Positions 8,646-17,737 are shown, counted from the stretch's first letter. The stretch is 64,000 nt of DNA from Kitasatospora sp. SolWspMP-SS2h (GCF_003259315.1 NZ_QLLT01000003.1:350283-414282), one strand, 5' to 3'. Numbers and translations: made by a program. Notes: a model not told the origin generated them from the letters alone.

Positions 8646-9900
8646 GTGCACTCCTCCGAAGACCCCCGGCCCGCCCCCGCCGACCCTGCCGTCGCCACGG
8701 TCCCCGACGGCGTCGGACCGGGCGTCGGGGACGCGCCCCGGCGGCCGGCTGAGGCGCGGCGAAGAGTGTGGCGAAGTTCCTGGTCCGCGAGGGCGAATAG
8801 CTGGACGAGCCGCGCGCGATCATGAGGATGAACCACGAGGACGGCGGCTTCGACCGTCCCGGCTGCGTCTGGCCGGACGACCTCAAGGGGTTGAAGCTCG
8901 ACCTCTGCGAGAACGGGATCAAGCACGTCAGCTGGGAGATGGCCCGCAAGCGCGTGGACCGCGCGTCCTTCGCGGCGCACACCGTCACCGAGCTGTCGGA
9001 GTGGAGCGACTTCGCGCTGGAGGACCGGGGCCGGCTGACCGAGCCGATGGTGTACGGCCCGGAGACCGACCGGTACCGGCCGATCGCGTGGCGGGACGCG
9101 TTCGAGCTGGTCGGCCGGACCCTGCGGAAGCTGGACGACCCGAACCGGGCCGCGTTCCACACCTCCGGACGGCTGGGCGACGAGGCGACGTTCCTGTACC
9201 AGCTGATGGCCCGTGAGCTGGGCACCAACAACCTGCCGGACTGCTCCAACATGTGCCACGAGGCCGGCGGACGCGCCCTGCAGGCCGCGCTGGGCACCGG
9301 GAAGGGGACGGTGGACCTCAAGGACTGGGAGACCGCCGACGCCCTGTTCGTCCTCGGCGTGAACGCCGCCTCCAACGCGCCCCGGATGCTCACCGCGCTC
9401 GCCGCGGCGCACGAGCGGGGCGCGCGGATCGTGCACGTGTCGACCGAGCTGAACCGCAGCCACCTCGTGCACGGGCGGTGGGCGCTGATCCTGCCCTGCC
9501 CGGGCCGCACCGAGAAGGACCGCCGGCGCGGCGGCGAACAATCCAGCTCCGCCGAGGACTCGATGAGCATGGTGCACCTGTCCCGCGGCATGAAGCGCCC
9601 GCCTCCCCGCTGCTGCTCTCCGAGCCCGCCATCGTCGCCGGGATCGCCCGCGCGGCGCTGCCGGACAGCGCCACGCCCTTGGGAGCGGTACGTCGAGGAC
9701 CACGACCGGATCCGCGACACCATCGCCGAAGTCCTGGGCGGGTTCGAGGACTTCAACCGACGAGTGCGGCTGCCGCTGGACTTCCGGATCAAGCAGCCCG
9801 CCCGCGACGGCTCCACCCGCTCGCTGCACGGCTGCCTCGCCGTCCCGTACGACATCCCGCGCGGCTGCGCGGTCGGCCCCGGTTCGACCACCGCCGCCGG
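8646..9900 (+). pseudogene. Decayed FdhA/YdeP-type molybdopterin oxidoreductase
   Basis: Fragments of a formate-dehydrogenase-alpha-like (YdeP/FdhF) molybdopterin enzyme in correct order but broken many times. KSVAKFLVREGE is followed by an in-frame TAG at 8798, then LDEPRAIMRMNHEDGGFD. The run up to GARIVHV (near 9430) joins directly to STELNRSH, skipping the central roughly 270 residues expected for the family. Near 9600 one base is missing and near 9679 one is extra, shifting LLSEPAIVAGIARAALPDS out of frame. After RIKQPARDG another roughly 100-residue gap leads to LAVPYDIPRGC. The C-terminus is gone. A possible original GTG start at 8646 has a GGAAGG site but lies in a different frame. 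Not functional. Confidence 0.88.
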
Positions 9901-10074
9901 CTCCGGCGGTGGGGCACGGGCGGGCATTCATAGGATTCTCAGAGCATTCCAAGCTTGGCCCCGGAACTGACGCCGCGCCAGAATTGATCGCAGCTCATCA
10001 AGTCGGGCGGTTCGCCGTCCCGGTGCACGCTCCCAGCACCCGTTCCAGGTCTCGTCCCCACACGAGGAGTTCCC

Positions 10075-10512
10075 ATGACCGAAGACCTTTCGCGGCTCGC
10101 CGAACGTGCCCGACCCATCCTCCTGGGCCTGTGCAGGATCGTGGTGTCCCTGCTGTTCGCCTGCCACGGCGCGGCCACCCTGTTCGGCGTCTTCGGCGGT
10201 GCCCACGGCAAGGCGCCGCAGGTCGGCGAGTGGCCCGGCTGGTGGGCTGCGCTGATCCAGCTGGTGGGCGGCGTACTGGTGCTGCTCGGAATCGCGGTAC
10301 GGCCCATGGCGCTGGTGTGCTCGGGCTCGATGGCCTACGCCTACTTCAGCGTCCACCAGGAGCACGCCCTGTGGCCGATCCAGAACGGCGGCGAGCCCGC
10401 CGCGATGTTCGCCTGGGCGTTCCTGCTGATCGCCGCCGCCGGCCCCGGCGGCCTCGCCCTGGGCAGCCTGCTGCGCCGCCGCGAACGGGTGGCGAGCCCC
10501 GCCGTCGCCTGA
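10075..10512 (+). CDS. DoxX-family membrane protein
   Basis: 145-residue protein with four predicted helices, characteristic of the DoxX/thiosulfate:quinone-oxidoreductase small-subunit family: RIVVSLLFACHGAATLFG, WWAALIQLVGGVLVLLGI, a central helix and FAWAFLLIAAAGPGGLALG. A GAGGAG site (10064-10069) precedes the ATG by 5 bases. Physiological role unknown; family members are linked to redox or thiol stress. It stands alone and ends in a very strong hairpin. Confidence 0.88.
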   Translation: MTEDLSRLAERARPILLGLCRIVVSLLFACHGAATLFGVFGGAHGKAPQVGEWPGWWAALIQLVGGVLVLLGIAVRPMALVCSGSMAYAYFSVHQEHALWPIQNGGEPAAMFAWAFLLIAAAGPGGLALGSLLRRRERVASPAVA

Positions 10513-10522
10513 CCCGCCACGC

Positions 10523-10558
10523 CGGAGTGGCCCCGGCCCCCGGCCCGGGGCCACTCCG
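10523..10558. terminator. Strong hairpin terminator after DoxX gene
   Basis: A 14-bp perfect inverted repeat (10523-10536 with 10545-10558) with an 8-nt loop, starting 10 bases after the stop codon. Confidence 0.85.
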
Positions 10559-11122
10559 TTGCGTGCGGGCACCCCCTGGACCCCGTCCTGCTACCGGTGG
10601 CGGACGCCCATGCGCGGTGACGGTCCGGCTCTCGCAGAAACTCGCCGAACTGCTGCCCGCCCCCACCACTCGCCGGGCCACCCCGTACGCCGCCCAGCAC
10701 GTCCCCCACGCCCTGCGCCGCGCAGCACCCCGCCCGGCCCACGGCCCGCCAGACCCCTCCGGCCAGGGCTTCCCGTCGCGGAACGGCCCCGGAACCGGGG
10801 CCCTCAGGCCGCCGCCGACGGGACCATCGACCCTGTGGCGACGGGGCCGCGACGCACGACCATGGAGCGCCGCCACCCGGCGGGGGTCGCGCCGCTCCCC
10901 GGACGCTCCCGCGGGGTGGCCCGGCGTGCCCCGCCGCCAGTGTCGCCCCGGGGCCCCCGGACGGACGGCCGCGTCGGTCCCCGGACACCCGACGGTAGCT
11001 TGGGCAGCGGCGTCACCGACCCCACCCGCTCCACCGAGACCCACTCGCCGACCGGTTCGACCCGCCCCCGGCCCGGCCTCGATCCGGCCCCGCACCGGGT
11101 TCGGGCCGCAACCAGCTTGCCG
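10559..11122. other. 564-base stretch without a convincing gene
   Basis: All frames contain only low-complexity Arg/Pro/Gly-rich reading frames, without a ribosome site or recognisable domain. It probably includes decayed sequence plus the region downstream of corA. No repeats, operators or RNA structures could be singled out. Confidence 0.5.
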
Positions 11123-12295
11123 CTACAGCCAATTGCGGCGCTTGAAGATCAGGTAGAGGCTGACGCAGACCACGCCCATCAGGCCGATCGCGAAGGGGTA
11201 GCCGAACATCCAGTGGAGTTCCGGCATCTCGTCGAAGTTCATGCCGTAGACGGTGCCGATGAGGGTGGGGGCGAAGAGAATGGCGGCCCAGGAGGAGATC
11301 TTCTTGATCTCGTCGTTCTGGGCGTGGCCGGCCTCGGCGAGTTGCTTCATCTCCTCGTTCTGGCGCTGGGAGACCAGGGTGGCGTTGACGGTGAGGATGT
11401 TCTGGAGCATCTGGCGGAAGCCGTCGACGCGTTCGGCGGCGTAGGTGGCGTGGTCGGCGACGTCGCGCAGGTAGCGCTGGAGTTCCTCGTCGGTGCCGTA
11501 CTTCTGGAAGCCGCCCTCCAGGGAGCGCATGATCTCCAGCAGGGGGCCGGTGGCGCGCTGGAAATCGATGACCTCGCGGGAGAGTTCGTAGATGCGGCGG
11601 GAGACCTCGGGGTCGCCGCCGAAGACCTCGGTCTCGATCTCGTCGATGTCGTGCTGGAGTCCGGCGATGACGGGGGCGTAGCCGTCGACGACGGCGTCCA
11701 GGACGGCGTAGAGGACGGCTTCGGGGCCGAGGGCGAGCAGTTCGGGGTCGGCTTCGAGGCGGCTGCGGACCATGGAGATGTCGGGCGACTGGGAGTGCCG
11801 GACGGTGAGGACGAAGTCGGGGCCGACGAAGAGGTGGATCTCGCCGAAGTCGACCTCCTCGACGTCGTCGAGGTAGCGGGCGGCGCGCAGCACGACGAAC
11901 AGGGTGTCGCCGTAGCGTTCCAGCTTGGGGCGCTGGTGGGCGACGATGGCGTCCTCGAGGGCGAGTTCGTGGAGGTCGAACTTCTCGGCGGCTTCGACGA
12001 GTTGGGCCTCGGCGGGGCGGTAGAGGCCGATCCAGGCCATGGTGCCGGGCTTGCCGGGGAGTTCGCGGTAGATCTCGGCGAGGCTGGTGGGTGTCTCTAT
12101 CCGGCGGCCGTCGCGGTAGACGGCGGCGTCGACGACGGAGCGTTCCAGCGAGACGGGTTCGTCGGGGTGGGGGTGCTGTTCGGAGCGCGGGTCCATCGAG
12201 TGCTCGGGGGCCGCGGTGCGGTCGGCGGGCCGCGAGGCGGGACGGCTGAAGGGTCGCTTGCTCGCGCGCACGGCGCGCACACGCCAGTCGGACAC
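11123..12295 (-). CDS. corA: CorA-family Mg2+/Co2+ transporter
   Basis: 390-residue divalent cation channel. A large N-terminal cytoplasmic domain (DHELALEDAIVAHQRPKLERYGDTLFVVLRA, then the FVGPDFVLTVRH strand) leads through a long helix to two C-terminal membrane segments. The invariant YGMNF (GMN) motif sits at the end of the first, and FAIGLMGVVCVSLYLIF is the second. It ends in basic residues (FKRRNWL), as usual. The GTG start at 12295 has a GGAGG site. The first 45 residues are a variable basic/Pro-rich leader. Works as a homopentamer in the plasma membrane. Confidence 0.92.
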   Translation of the reverse strand: MSDWRVRAVRASKRPFSRPASRPADRTAAPEHSMDPRSEQHPHPDEPVSLERSVVDAAVYRDGRRIETPTSLAEIYRELPGKPGTMAWIGLYRPAEAQLVEAAEKFDLHELALEDAIVAHQRPKLERYGDTLFVVLRAARYLDDVEEVDFGEIHLFVGPDFVLTVRHSQSPDISMVRSRLEADPELLALGPEAVLYAVLDAVVDGYAPVIAGLQHDIDEIETEVFGGDPEVSRRIYELSREVIDFQRATGPLLEIMRSLEGGFQKYGTDEELQRYLRDVADHATYAAERVDGFRQMLQNILTVNATLVSQRQNEEMKQLAEAGHAQNDEIKKISSWAAILFAPTLIGTVYGMNFDEMPELHWMFGYPFAIGLMGVVCVSLYLIFKRRNWL

Positions 12296-12678
12296 GGCGG
12301 TACCTCCACGGTTCTGGTGCCGCCGGGCCCGGACGGACGCGGACGGGCGGGCGGGGCGGCGGGCCCCGGTGGCGGTCGCACGCGGGCGCGGGGCGGGGCC
12401 GGGCGTGAACGCGGGGGTTCAGCGGGCGGCGCGGCGCGGGCGGTGGTGCCGGGGGCCAGGAGCGGATGAGAACGTCCCGGAGCGGGGCCGACTTCGACCC
12501 GGACTACTGCGCTCCACTGCTCTCACCTCCCGACGCTCCGGACGCCCGGGGGCGTCACGACCGCGGCCCAGTGTAGCCCCGTCGGCCCCGCCCGCCGCCC
12601 ACCCGCGCCGCGCGCCCGCCCGCCAGGTCCCGGCAATCACGTGGCGCCGACCGCCCCGGACGGGCCACACTCGGGCGC
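12296..12678. other. 383-base divergent intergenic region
   Basis: Region between corA (minus) and the HEAT-repeat gene (plus). It holds a possible 32-codon leader ORF on the minus strand (listed separately) and, at its right end, an A-N3-T -10-like hexamer (12666-12671) 7 bases before the ATG of the HEAT gene, with no ribosome site. This suggests a leaderless transcript to the right. Confidence 0.4.
12419..12517 (-). CDS. Possible 32-residue leader peptide upstream of corA
   Basis: GTG at 12517 with a good GGGAGG site 9 bases upstream opens a 32-codon frame rich in Arg, Ser and Pro that stops at 12419, about 120 bases before corA. Such basic mini-ORFs can act as translated leaders controlling a transport gene, but the only support is the ribosome site and position. 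It may not be a gene. Confidence 0.25.
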   Translation of the reverse strand: MERSSPGRSRPRSGTFSSAPGPRHHRPRRAAR

Positions 12679-13443
12679 ATGACCGACGATTCCCGGCCCC
12701 CGGCCGAAGACCCGTCCGCGCGGGACGTGCGGGCGCTGCCGGTGCTGCTGGGGTCGGCCGGGCACCCGGACGCGGAGGTGCGCCGGGCGGTGGCGAAGGC
12801 GCTGCCGTTCGCGGGCGAGCCCGTCCCGGACTCGCCCCGGGTGCGGGCCCTGCTGGCGCTGTGCCGGGACGAGGACCCGGGTGTGCGGGACGCGGCGGTG
12901 TTCTCGGTCGGCACCCTGGACGAGGCGTACAGCCCGGCGGTCCGGGCGGCGCTGCACGAGCGGCTGGACGACGAGGACGAGGACGTGGCGGAGGAGGCGG
13001 TCCGCGGCCTGGCCAACCGCCAGGACGTCTCGGTGCTGCCCCGGCTGATCGACCTGCTGGAGACGTACCGGCGGCCGCACGCGCTGACGCTGTCCGCCGC
13101 GGCGGTCCTCGGCCGCCCCGAACTGCTGCCCGTCCTGGCCGCGTTGGCGGCGGAAGACCCGGACGATCCGGGGATCGCGGCGGCCTTGGAAGCGTGCGAC
13201 CCGGTCCGGCGCGCGGAGCGGTCCGCTCTGGCCTGGCGCCTGCTGGAGGAACTGGACGTCCGGCGGCCGGACTTGGACGCCGCGCTGGTCTGGCCGCGGT
13301 TCTCCGCGGACCTGCAACTGGAGATCCACCACGGCTCCGGTCCGCTCGCCTACCACGCGGACGGCCTGTTGGACCGGGCCGGGCAGGACCCGTCCCGGGC
13401 GGCCGCCCTGGTCGACGCCGAGTGCCCGCCCGGAGGTGGCTGA
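12679..13443 (+). CDS. HEAT-repeat protein
   Basis: 254-residue soluble protein built of alpha-helical HEAT-like repeats. Examples are LPVLLGSAGHPDAEVRRAVAKAL, VRALLALCRDEDPGVRDAAVFSVGTL, LHERLDDEDEDVAEEAVRGL and VLPRLIDLLETYRRPHALTLSAAAVLG. No signal peptide or catalytic motif. HEAT proteins of this size are protein-interaction scaffolds or phycobilin-lyase-like; no partner is evident nearby. The gene appears leaderless: an A-N3-T -10 ends 7 bases before the ATG. Confidence 0.8.
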   Translation: MTDDSRPPAEDPSARDVRALPVLLGSAGHPDAEVRRAVAKALPFAGEPVPDSPRVRALLALCRDEDPGVRDAAVFSVGTLDEAYSPAVRAALHERLDDEDEDVAEEAVRGLANRQDVSVLPRLIDLLETYRRPHALTLSAAAVLGRPELLPVLAALAAEDPDDPGIAAALEACDPVRRAERSALAWRLLEELDVRRPDLDAALVWPRFSADLQLEIHHGSGPLAYHADGLLDRAGQDPSRAAALVDAECPPGGG

Positions 13444-13636
13444 ACCGGGCGCGGCGCCGCCGCCCCGGGGCGGGCGGGGGGCAGCACACCGGACGTACCG
13501 TCATTGAGCGGATGAAAGGGGCGTGCGCGGGCTCGGCGGCTCGCCTCCGTGCGCCGGTCGGGTGAGGGTGTGGGAGGGTTTTGGCCGGGAATGCCCTGGG
13601 TTGCCGGAACCTGACGCACCACCGGAGCGTGAACGA

Positions 13637-14422
13637 GTGAGCACCCCTCCCCCGCCCGACCAGCAGTCCACCGACTCGCAGGCGACCGCCCACCAGCCCA
13701 CCGTCCCGCAGCCGACCGCCGCGCCGCAGCCGACCGACCCTGCGCAGGCGCCGGTCGTGTTCGACGCGCCGTTCTCGGACCGTTCCCAGTGGGCGGCCGG
13801 CGCCTCCTCCGCGTACCCGCGGGGCGGGCGGAACCCGGACGACAACAAGCTCGACCACCTGGTGCCCGGTTACGGCCCGGACGGGGACCGCTTCACCGCG
13901 GTGCGGGAGAGCGCGCGCAGCTGGCGGACGCCGCTGGTGACCACCGAGGGCACCGCGGGCGGGTTCGAGCTGCGGACCGGGGACCGGCTGGAGGCCCGCT
14001 GCCAGGTGACGGCCGACCAGGGCGTCTGGCCCGCGATCTGGACCTGGGGGCGGGACGTCGCCCCCGGCCGGTCGCAGCCCGGCCACGGCGAGGTGGACGT
14101 GATGGAGTACCACGACGACCACCCGCGGATGCTGGAGCTGAGCAACCACGTCCGCCCCGGCGACCCGGCCTACCTGGACGACCTGGTGACGCCGGGCCGG
14201 TGGTTCACCCTCGCCTGCCTGTTCGGCCCCGACTCGGTCCGCTGGGAGCTGGACGGCCGCGAGGTGTACGCCGACGGCCGGGGCGTCGGCTCCGGCTGGC
14301 GGGCCTGGATCATCGTCAACCTGTCGGTCGCGGGCGGCCGTTGGGGCCACCGCAGCCCCCGCGCCAACAGCGGCCGGCTCTCCTGGCGCTGCCGGGACCT
14401 GACCGTCCGCCGCCCGCACTGA
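13637..14422 (+). CDS. GH16-like concanavalin-fold protein without signal peptide
   Basis: 261-residue protein whose residues 40-260 form a family-16-type beta-jelly-roll. The catalytic E-x-D-x-x-E motif is complete (Glu152, Asp154, Glu157 in GEVDVMEYHDD), followed by WFTLACLFGPDSVRWELDGREV, typical of GH16. The first 40 residues are a Pro/Thr/Gln-rich linker starting at the GTG and contain no signal sequence, whereas GH16 endoglucanases are normally secreted. It could be exported by a non-classical route or act inside. GTG at 13637 has a GGAG site 9 bases upstream. Substrate unknown (laminarin-like glucans typical). Confidence 0.8.
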   Translation: MSTPPPPDQQSTDSQATAHQPTVPQPTAAPQPTDPAQAPVVFDAPFSDRSQWAAGASSAYPRGGRNPDDNKLDHLVPGYGPDGDRFTAVRESARSWRTPLVTTEGTAGGFELRTGDRLEARCQVTADQGVWPAIWTWGRDVAPGRSQPGHGEVDVMEYHDDHPRMLELSNHVRPGDPAYLDDLVTPGRWFTLACLFGPDSVRWELDGREVYADGRGVGSGWRAWIIVNLSVAGGRWGHRSPRANSGRLSWRCRDLTVRRPH

Positions 14423-14712
14423 CCCCGCACCGTCGGCACCGCCGTCGGGCGGCGGCGCGCCCCGCCGGCCCGGCAGCGCGGCCGGGGACCCGGCGACGGG
14501 AGCCCGCCGTGACGTGACGGGGCCCCGCCGTACCGCGACGGTCGCGCCCTACAGCTCCAGCGACCCGGTAGCGGCGCAGCCACCCGCCGGGCGGCGGCAC
14601 CACGTCGCCCGCGTTGCGCAGGTCCCGTCCGGGCGCGTCGGCGACGGCGTCCACCGCGGCGGTAGGGTCGAGCAGGTCTCCGAACCCGCCCACCGGGCCG
14701 CCCGAGCGGACG

Positions 14713-15714
14713 TCAGGCCGACGCCGACGCCGACACGGGCACGGGCACGGGCACGGGCACCGGTGCCGGTGCCGGTGCCGGTGCCGACACCCGGTGCTCG
14801 GCGAAGCTGCGCGCCGTCGTCACCCCGGCCGCCCAGCGCAGCGCCTCCGGCCGGACCGGTTCGCCGCGCAGCAGCCGCAGGTACTGGCCGACCAGGTCCG
14901 CGCCCGCCGCCAGCGAGATCGGCAGGCCGCCCGAGCAGCGCGGGTTGACCTCCACCACCCGGGCCGGGCCGTCCTCCGCCAGGAAGCCCTGGACGTTGAC
15001 CAGGCCGGTCAGGCCCAGCGCCCCGGTCAGCTCCGCCACCAGGACGTCCACCCGCGGGTCCGCGAACGTCGTCCCGCGGGTGGCGATGCCGCCGCGCACC
15101 TGGGTCCGCCAGCGCGGCACGGCGGCGTGCACGGTGCCGTCCCGGCCGATCAGGCAGTCCGCGGTGAACTCCCGCCCCGGCAGCAGGGTCTGCACGATCG
15201 GCTCGGGGACGCGGCGCAGCAGGGTCGGGAAGTCCGCCGGGTCGTGCACCGCGTGGACGTCCCGCGAGCCGCGCCCGCGCCGCGGTTTGACGATCCACGG
15301 GCCGGGCAGCTCGCCCGGCCCGCCGAGCGACGTCCCCGGGGCGGGGATGCCCTCGACGGCCCGGGCGAAGGCCCACTTGTCCAGGCAGGCGGTGACCGTC
15401 TCCGGCGCGGGGAACCAGGCCGCGACCCCCTTGTCCGCGAACTCCCGCTCCCGTCCGGCCAGTTGCTCCAGCTCCTCGCCGACCGTCACCACCAGCGCGT
15501 CGCACCGCCGCTCGACCGCGGTCGCCAGCAGCCGCTGCGCGAAGTCCGCCTCGCCGGCCGCCGGGAGCAGCACGCCCTCGTGGCCCAGGTGCAAGCCCAC
15601 CCCGTGCGGGTCCGCATCGCCCACCACCGGCACCAGGCCGGCCCGGGCCGCCTCCCGCGCCAGCACCACCCCGGCGGGCCCGCCGCCCCCGGTCACCAGC
15701 ACCCGCACCGTCAT
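14713..15714 (-). CDS. ATP-grasp ligase (carbamoyl-phosphate-synthase-like)
   Basis: 333-residue ATP-grasp enzyme joining a carboxylate to an amine or thiol with ATP. N-terminal Rossmann-like domain begins VRVLVTGGGGPAGV. The ATP-binding lid region is IVKPRRGRGSRDV, and the metal-binding VEVNPRCSGGLPISLAAGADL carries the catalytic Asn/Glu pair. The last about 23 residues are an (Ala-Pro)(Val-Pro)(Ser-Ala) repeat tail encoded by a hexanucleotide tract, probably non-functional. Last gene of the seven-gene operon; its ATG overlaps the stop of the exosortase-like gene by 4 bases. Plausible role: adding an amino acid or similar group to the glycan made by the operon (inference). Confidence 0.82.
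   Translation of the reverse strand: MTVRVLVTGGGGPAGVVLAREAARAGLVPVVGDADPHGVGLHLGHEGVLLPAAGEADFAQRLLATAVERRCDALVVTVGEELEQLAGREREFADKGVAAWFPAPETVTACLDKWAFARAVEGIPAPGTSLGGPGELPGPWIVKPRRGRGSRDVHAVHDPADFPTLLRRVPEPIVQTLLPGREFTADCLIGRDGTVHAAVPRWRTQVRGGIATRGTTFADPRVDVLVAELTGALGLTGLVNVQGFLAEDGPARVVEVNPRCSGGLPISLAAGADLVGQYLRLLRGEPVRPEALRWAAGVTTARSFAEHRVSAPAPAPAPVPVPVPVPVSASASA
14727..14793. repeat. 6-bp tandem repeat in the 3' end of the ATP-grasp gene
   Basis: Hexanucleotide runs of GGGCAC and then CGGTGC on the plus strand encode the alternating Val-Pro/Ala-Pro tail of the ATP-grasp protein. This is an expandable low-complexity tract. Bases 14423-14712 downstream of it contain no convincing gene, only a GTG-started frame from 14693 of unclear reality. 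Confidence 0.75.
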
Positions 15715-16394
15715 CGCTCCTCCACCTCGTCCGCGTTGTCCGTCTCGTCAGCCCCGCCCGCCCTGTCCGCCCGGTCCGTCTCGTCAGCCTCGCCCGCCCC
15801 GCCCGCCCGGTCCGCCTCGGCCGTGCCGCCCGGCCGTCGCGGGCGGCGTCCGATCCGCAGCGCGACCATCAGCAGCACGGCCAGCAGCAGCATCAGGTAG
15901 GACCAGAGGGTGCCGCCCCAGTCGTGGAAGCCGACCATGGTGGGGATGCCGTAGTCCTGGCCCACCCAGAGCACGGCCACCAGCCGCGCCAGGTTCGCGG
16001 TGGCGAACAGCGCCGCCGCCGCGACCGCCCCGACCAGCCGTCGGCGCCACGTCCCGCCGAGGATCAGCAGCGAGACGCCCGCGCAGGCCGTCACGACGGT
16101 GAGCGCCGAGCAGGACGGGGTGATCCGGATGAAGAACGGCTGGTACCCGTGGAAGCCGTGCACCAGGTCGGTGCCGGGCAGCTGGCGGACCATCGACAGC
16201 CCGCACCAGCGGGCCACCGTCCCGGTCGCCGCCGCCTCCGCCCGGGTGACCGGACCGGCCGCCCAGTGGCCGAGGGCGAGGGTGGTGGCGATGACCGCCA
16301 GGACCCGTAGCAGCGGGGCCAGCGGCCGGGCCGGGCCGACCGCCGGGCGGGGCCGGGACGGGCGCGCCGCCCCGGGGAGGGTCGGGAGTCTCAC
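15711..16394 (-). CDS. Exosortase/archaeosortase-like transpeptidase
   Basis: 227-residue multi-spanning protein with the three diagnostic residues of the exosortase/archaeosortase family in order: Cys95 in TPSCSALT, Arg137 in TANLARLVAVLW and His157 in GFHDWGG. Helices lie near 30-50, 96-113, 120-145 and 160-182. The C-terminal 40 residues are an acidic Ala-Asp-Glu-Arg-rich tail made by trinucleotide repeats. Exosortases cut C-terminal sorting signals of exported proteins and hand them to surface lipids or glycans. The operon's first gene encodes an exported phosphatase with just such a C-terminal helix plus basic tail, its likely client. GTG start overlaps the GT2 stop by 4 bases. Uncommon in actinobacteria. 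Confidence 0.78.
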   Translation of the reverse strand: MRLPTLPGAARPSRPRPAVGPARPLAPLLRVLAVIATTLALGHWAAGPVTRAEAAATGTVARWCGLSMVRQLPGTDLVHGFHGYQPFFIRITPSCSALTVVTACAGVSLLILGGTWRRRLVGAVAAAALFATANLARLVAVLWVGQDYGIPTMVGFHDWGGTLWSYLMLLLAVLLMVALRIGRRPRRPGGTAEADRAGGAGEADETDRADRAGGADETDNADEVEER

Positions 16395-17737
16395 AGCCGG
16401 GCCCCGATCGCCGCGTTGGGGGCGGCCGCGGTGCGCTCGGTCTTGACCCAGGAGTACGCGGAGCCGACCCGCCGGTCGATCAGGGCCCGGGTGCACAGCA
16501 GCATGGAGAGCACGAACAGCGCGGGGAACAGCAGCAGTAGGAAGACCTCCCGCCGCCGCGTCCCGGCCCGGACGAGTCCGCCGCCGATCTCCAGCACCGG
16601 CCCGGCCAGCATCAGCGGGGCGACCGGCCACAGCGGCACGGTGAGCGCCAGTCCGGGCCAGGAGGCTTCGACGCCCGCCAGCAGCAGGGCGACGGCGCAC
16701 AGCACCGGCACGTGGTAGAGGTACAGGAACAGCAGGGCCTCCACCTTGCCGAGGACGCCCAGGTGCCGGGAGCGCAGCAGCGCGTCCCGGTGGTCGGCGC
16801 AGACCTGCTGGTGACCGCGCGCCCAGCGGTAGCGCTGGCGCCAGTAGCCGCGCAGCGTGGTGACGGCGAGTTCGGTGTCGACGGCGTCCTCCGCGTAGCC
16901 GACCCGGCGGCCGGAGAGCCAGACCCGGACGGTCAGGTCGGTGTCCTCGGTGACGGAGTCGACGTTCCAGCCGCCGAGTTCGCGCAGCACCGAGGTGCGC
17001 ACCGCGCAGTTCGCGCCGCCGTACGCGGGCAGCCCGAAGGCGCTGCGTCGGCCGGCCATGTTGACCAGGTAGCCGCACAGGTAGTCGACGGCGACCAGGC
17101 GGGCGATCAGGCTGTCGCCGGGGTTGCGCACCACGCAGCGCCCCTGCGCGGCGGCGGTGCCGGGGTCGTCGAAGGCCCGTACCAGGGCCCGCAGGCAGCC
17201 GGGTTCGGGCTGGTGGTCGGCGTCGAAGACGACGGTGATCTCGCCGCGCACCAGTTCCAGCGCCTCGTTCAGCGCGGCGGACTTCCCGCCGACGGCGTCC
17301 GCGGCCCGGCGCAGCACCCGCCAGCGGGGGTGCGCCTCGGCGGCGCGCTCCAGCAGGGTGCCGGTGTCGTCGGCGGAGCGGTCGTCGACGAAGACCACGT
17401 CCAGCCGGTCGGCGGGGTAGTCGAGGGCGGCCAGCGCGCGGGTCAGCCCGTCCACCACCCGGGCCTCGTCGTGGCAGGGCACCAGCACCGTGACGCTCGG
17501 CAACACCCCCTGCTCGTCGGCCGGTTGGGGACGGGCGTGCAGCGCCCCGGCGAGCAGCACCAGGTGCCGCAGCAGGTAGAGCCCGAACACCCCGGCGAGG
17601 AAGCCGGCCAGTGCGTGGTGCGCCCAGGCCGGGCGCCACCCCAGCAGCCCGGCCGCCGCCAGGACCGCCGCCACCGGCACCACCGCCGCCGCCACCGTCG
17701 TCCCGACCGTCGAAAGCGCCCACCGCGCCCGCTTCAC
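16391..17737 (-). CDS. Membrane GT2 glycosyltransferase (polysaccharide synthase type)
   Basis: 448-residue processive-type family-2 glycosyltransferase. Two N-terminal helices (about 12-60) precede the GT-A domain: VTVLVPCHDEARVV, the UDP-binding VFVDDRS, the DxD-type VVFDADHQPE and the acceptor-site TEDTDL. The QRYRWARG (Q-x-x-R-W) motif follows, then three to four C-terminal helices. This layout matches poly-beta-1,6-GlcNAc/hyaluronan/cellulose-type synthases that polymerise and extrude a chain through the membrane. Its neighbours make UDP-ManNAc-type sugars and de-N-acetylate, so an amino-sugar polymer or glycolipid is likely. GTG start overlaps the HAD stop. Confidence 0.88.
   Translation of the reverse strand: MKRARWALSTVGTTVAAAVVPVAAVLAAAGLLGWRPAWAHHALAGFLAGVFGLYLLRHLVLLAGALHARPQPADEQGVLPSVTVLVPCHDEARVVDGLTRALAALDYPADRLDVVFVDDRSADDTGTLLERAAEAHPRWRVLRRAADAVGGKSAALNEALELVRGEITVVFDADHQPEPGCLRALVRAFDDPGTAAAQGRCVVRNPGDSLIARLVAVDYLCGYLVNMAGRRSAFGLPAYGGANCAVRTSVLRELGGWNVDSVTEDTDLTVRVWLSGRRVGYAEDAVDTELAVTTLRGYWRQRYRWARGHQQVCADHRDALLRSRHLGVLGKVEALLFLYLYHVPVLCAVALLLAGVEASWPGLALTVPLWPVAPLMLAGPVLEIGGGLVRAGTRRREVFLLLLFPALFVLSMLLCTRALIDRRVGSAYSWVKTERTAAAPNAAIGARL

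Noticed and set aside
13444..13636. Coding extension of the GH16-like gene upstream to 13523 with a signal peptide
   Set aside because: The added residues contain no hydrophobic core and the upstream start lacks a ribosome site.
14511..14693. Minus-strand frame beginning GTG at 14693 (GGFGDLLDPTAAVDAVADAP...), just downstream of the ATP-grasp gene
   Set aside because: Looks protein-like for about 50 codons, but it has no ribosome site, no recognised family and reads on into the opposite-strand GH16-like gene.
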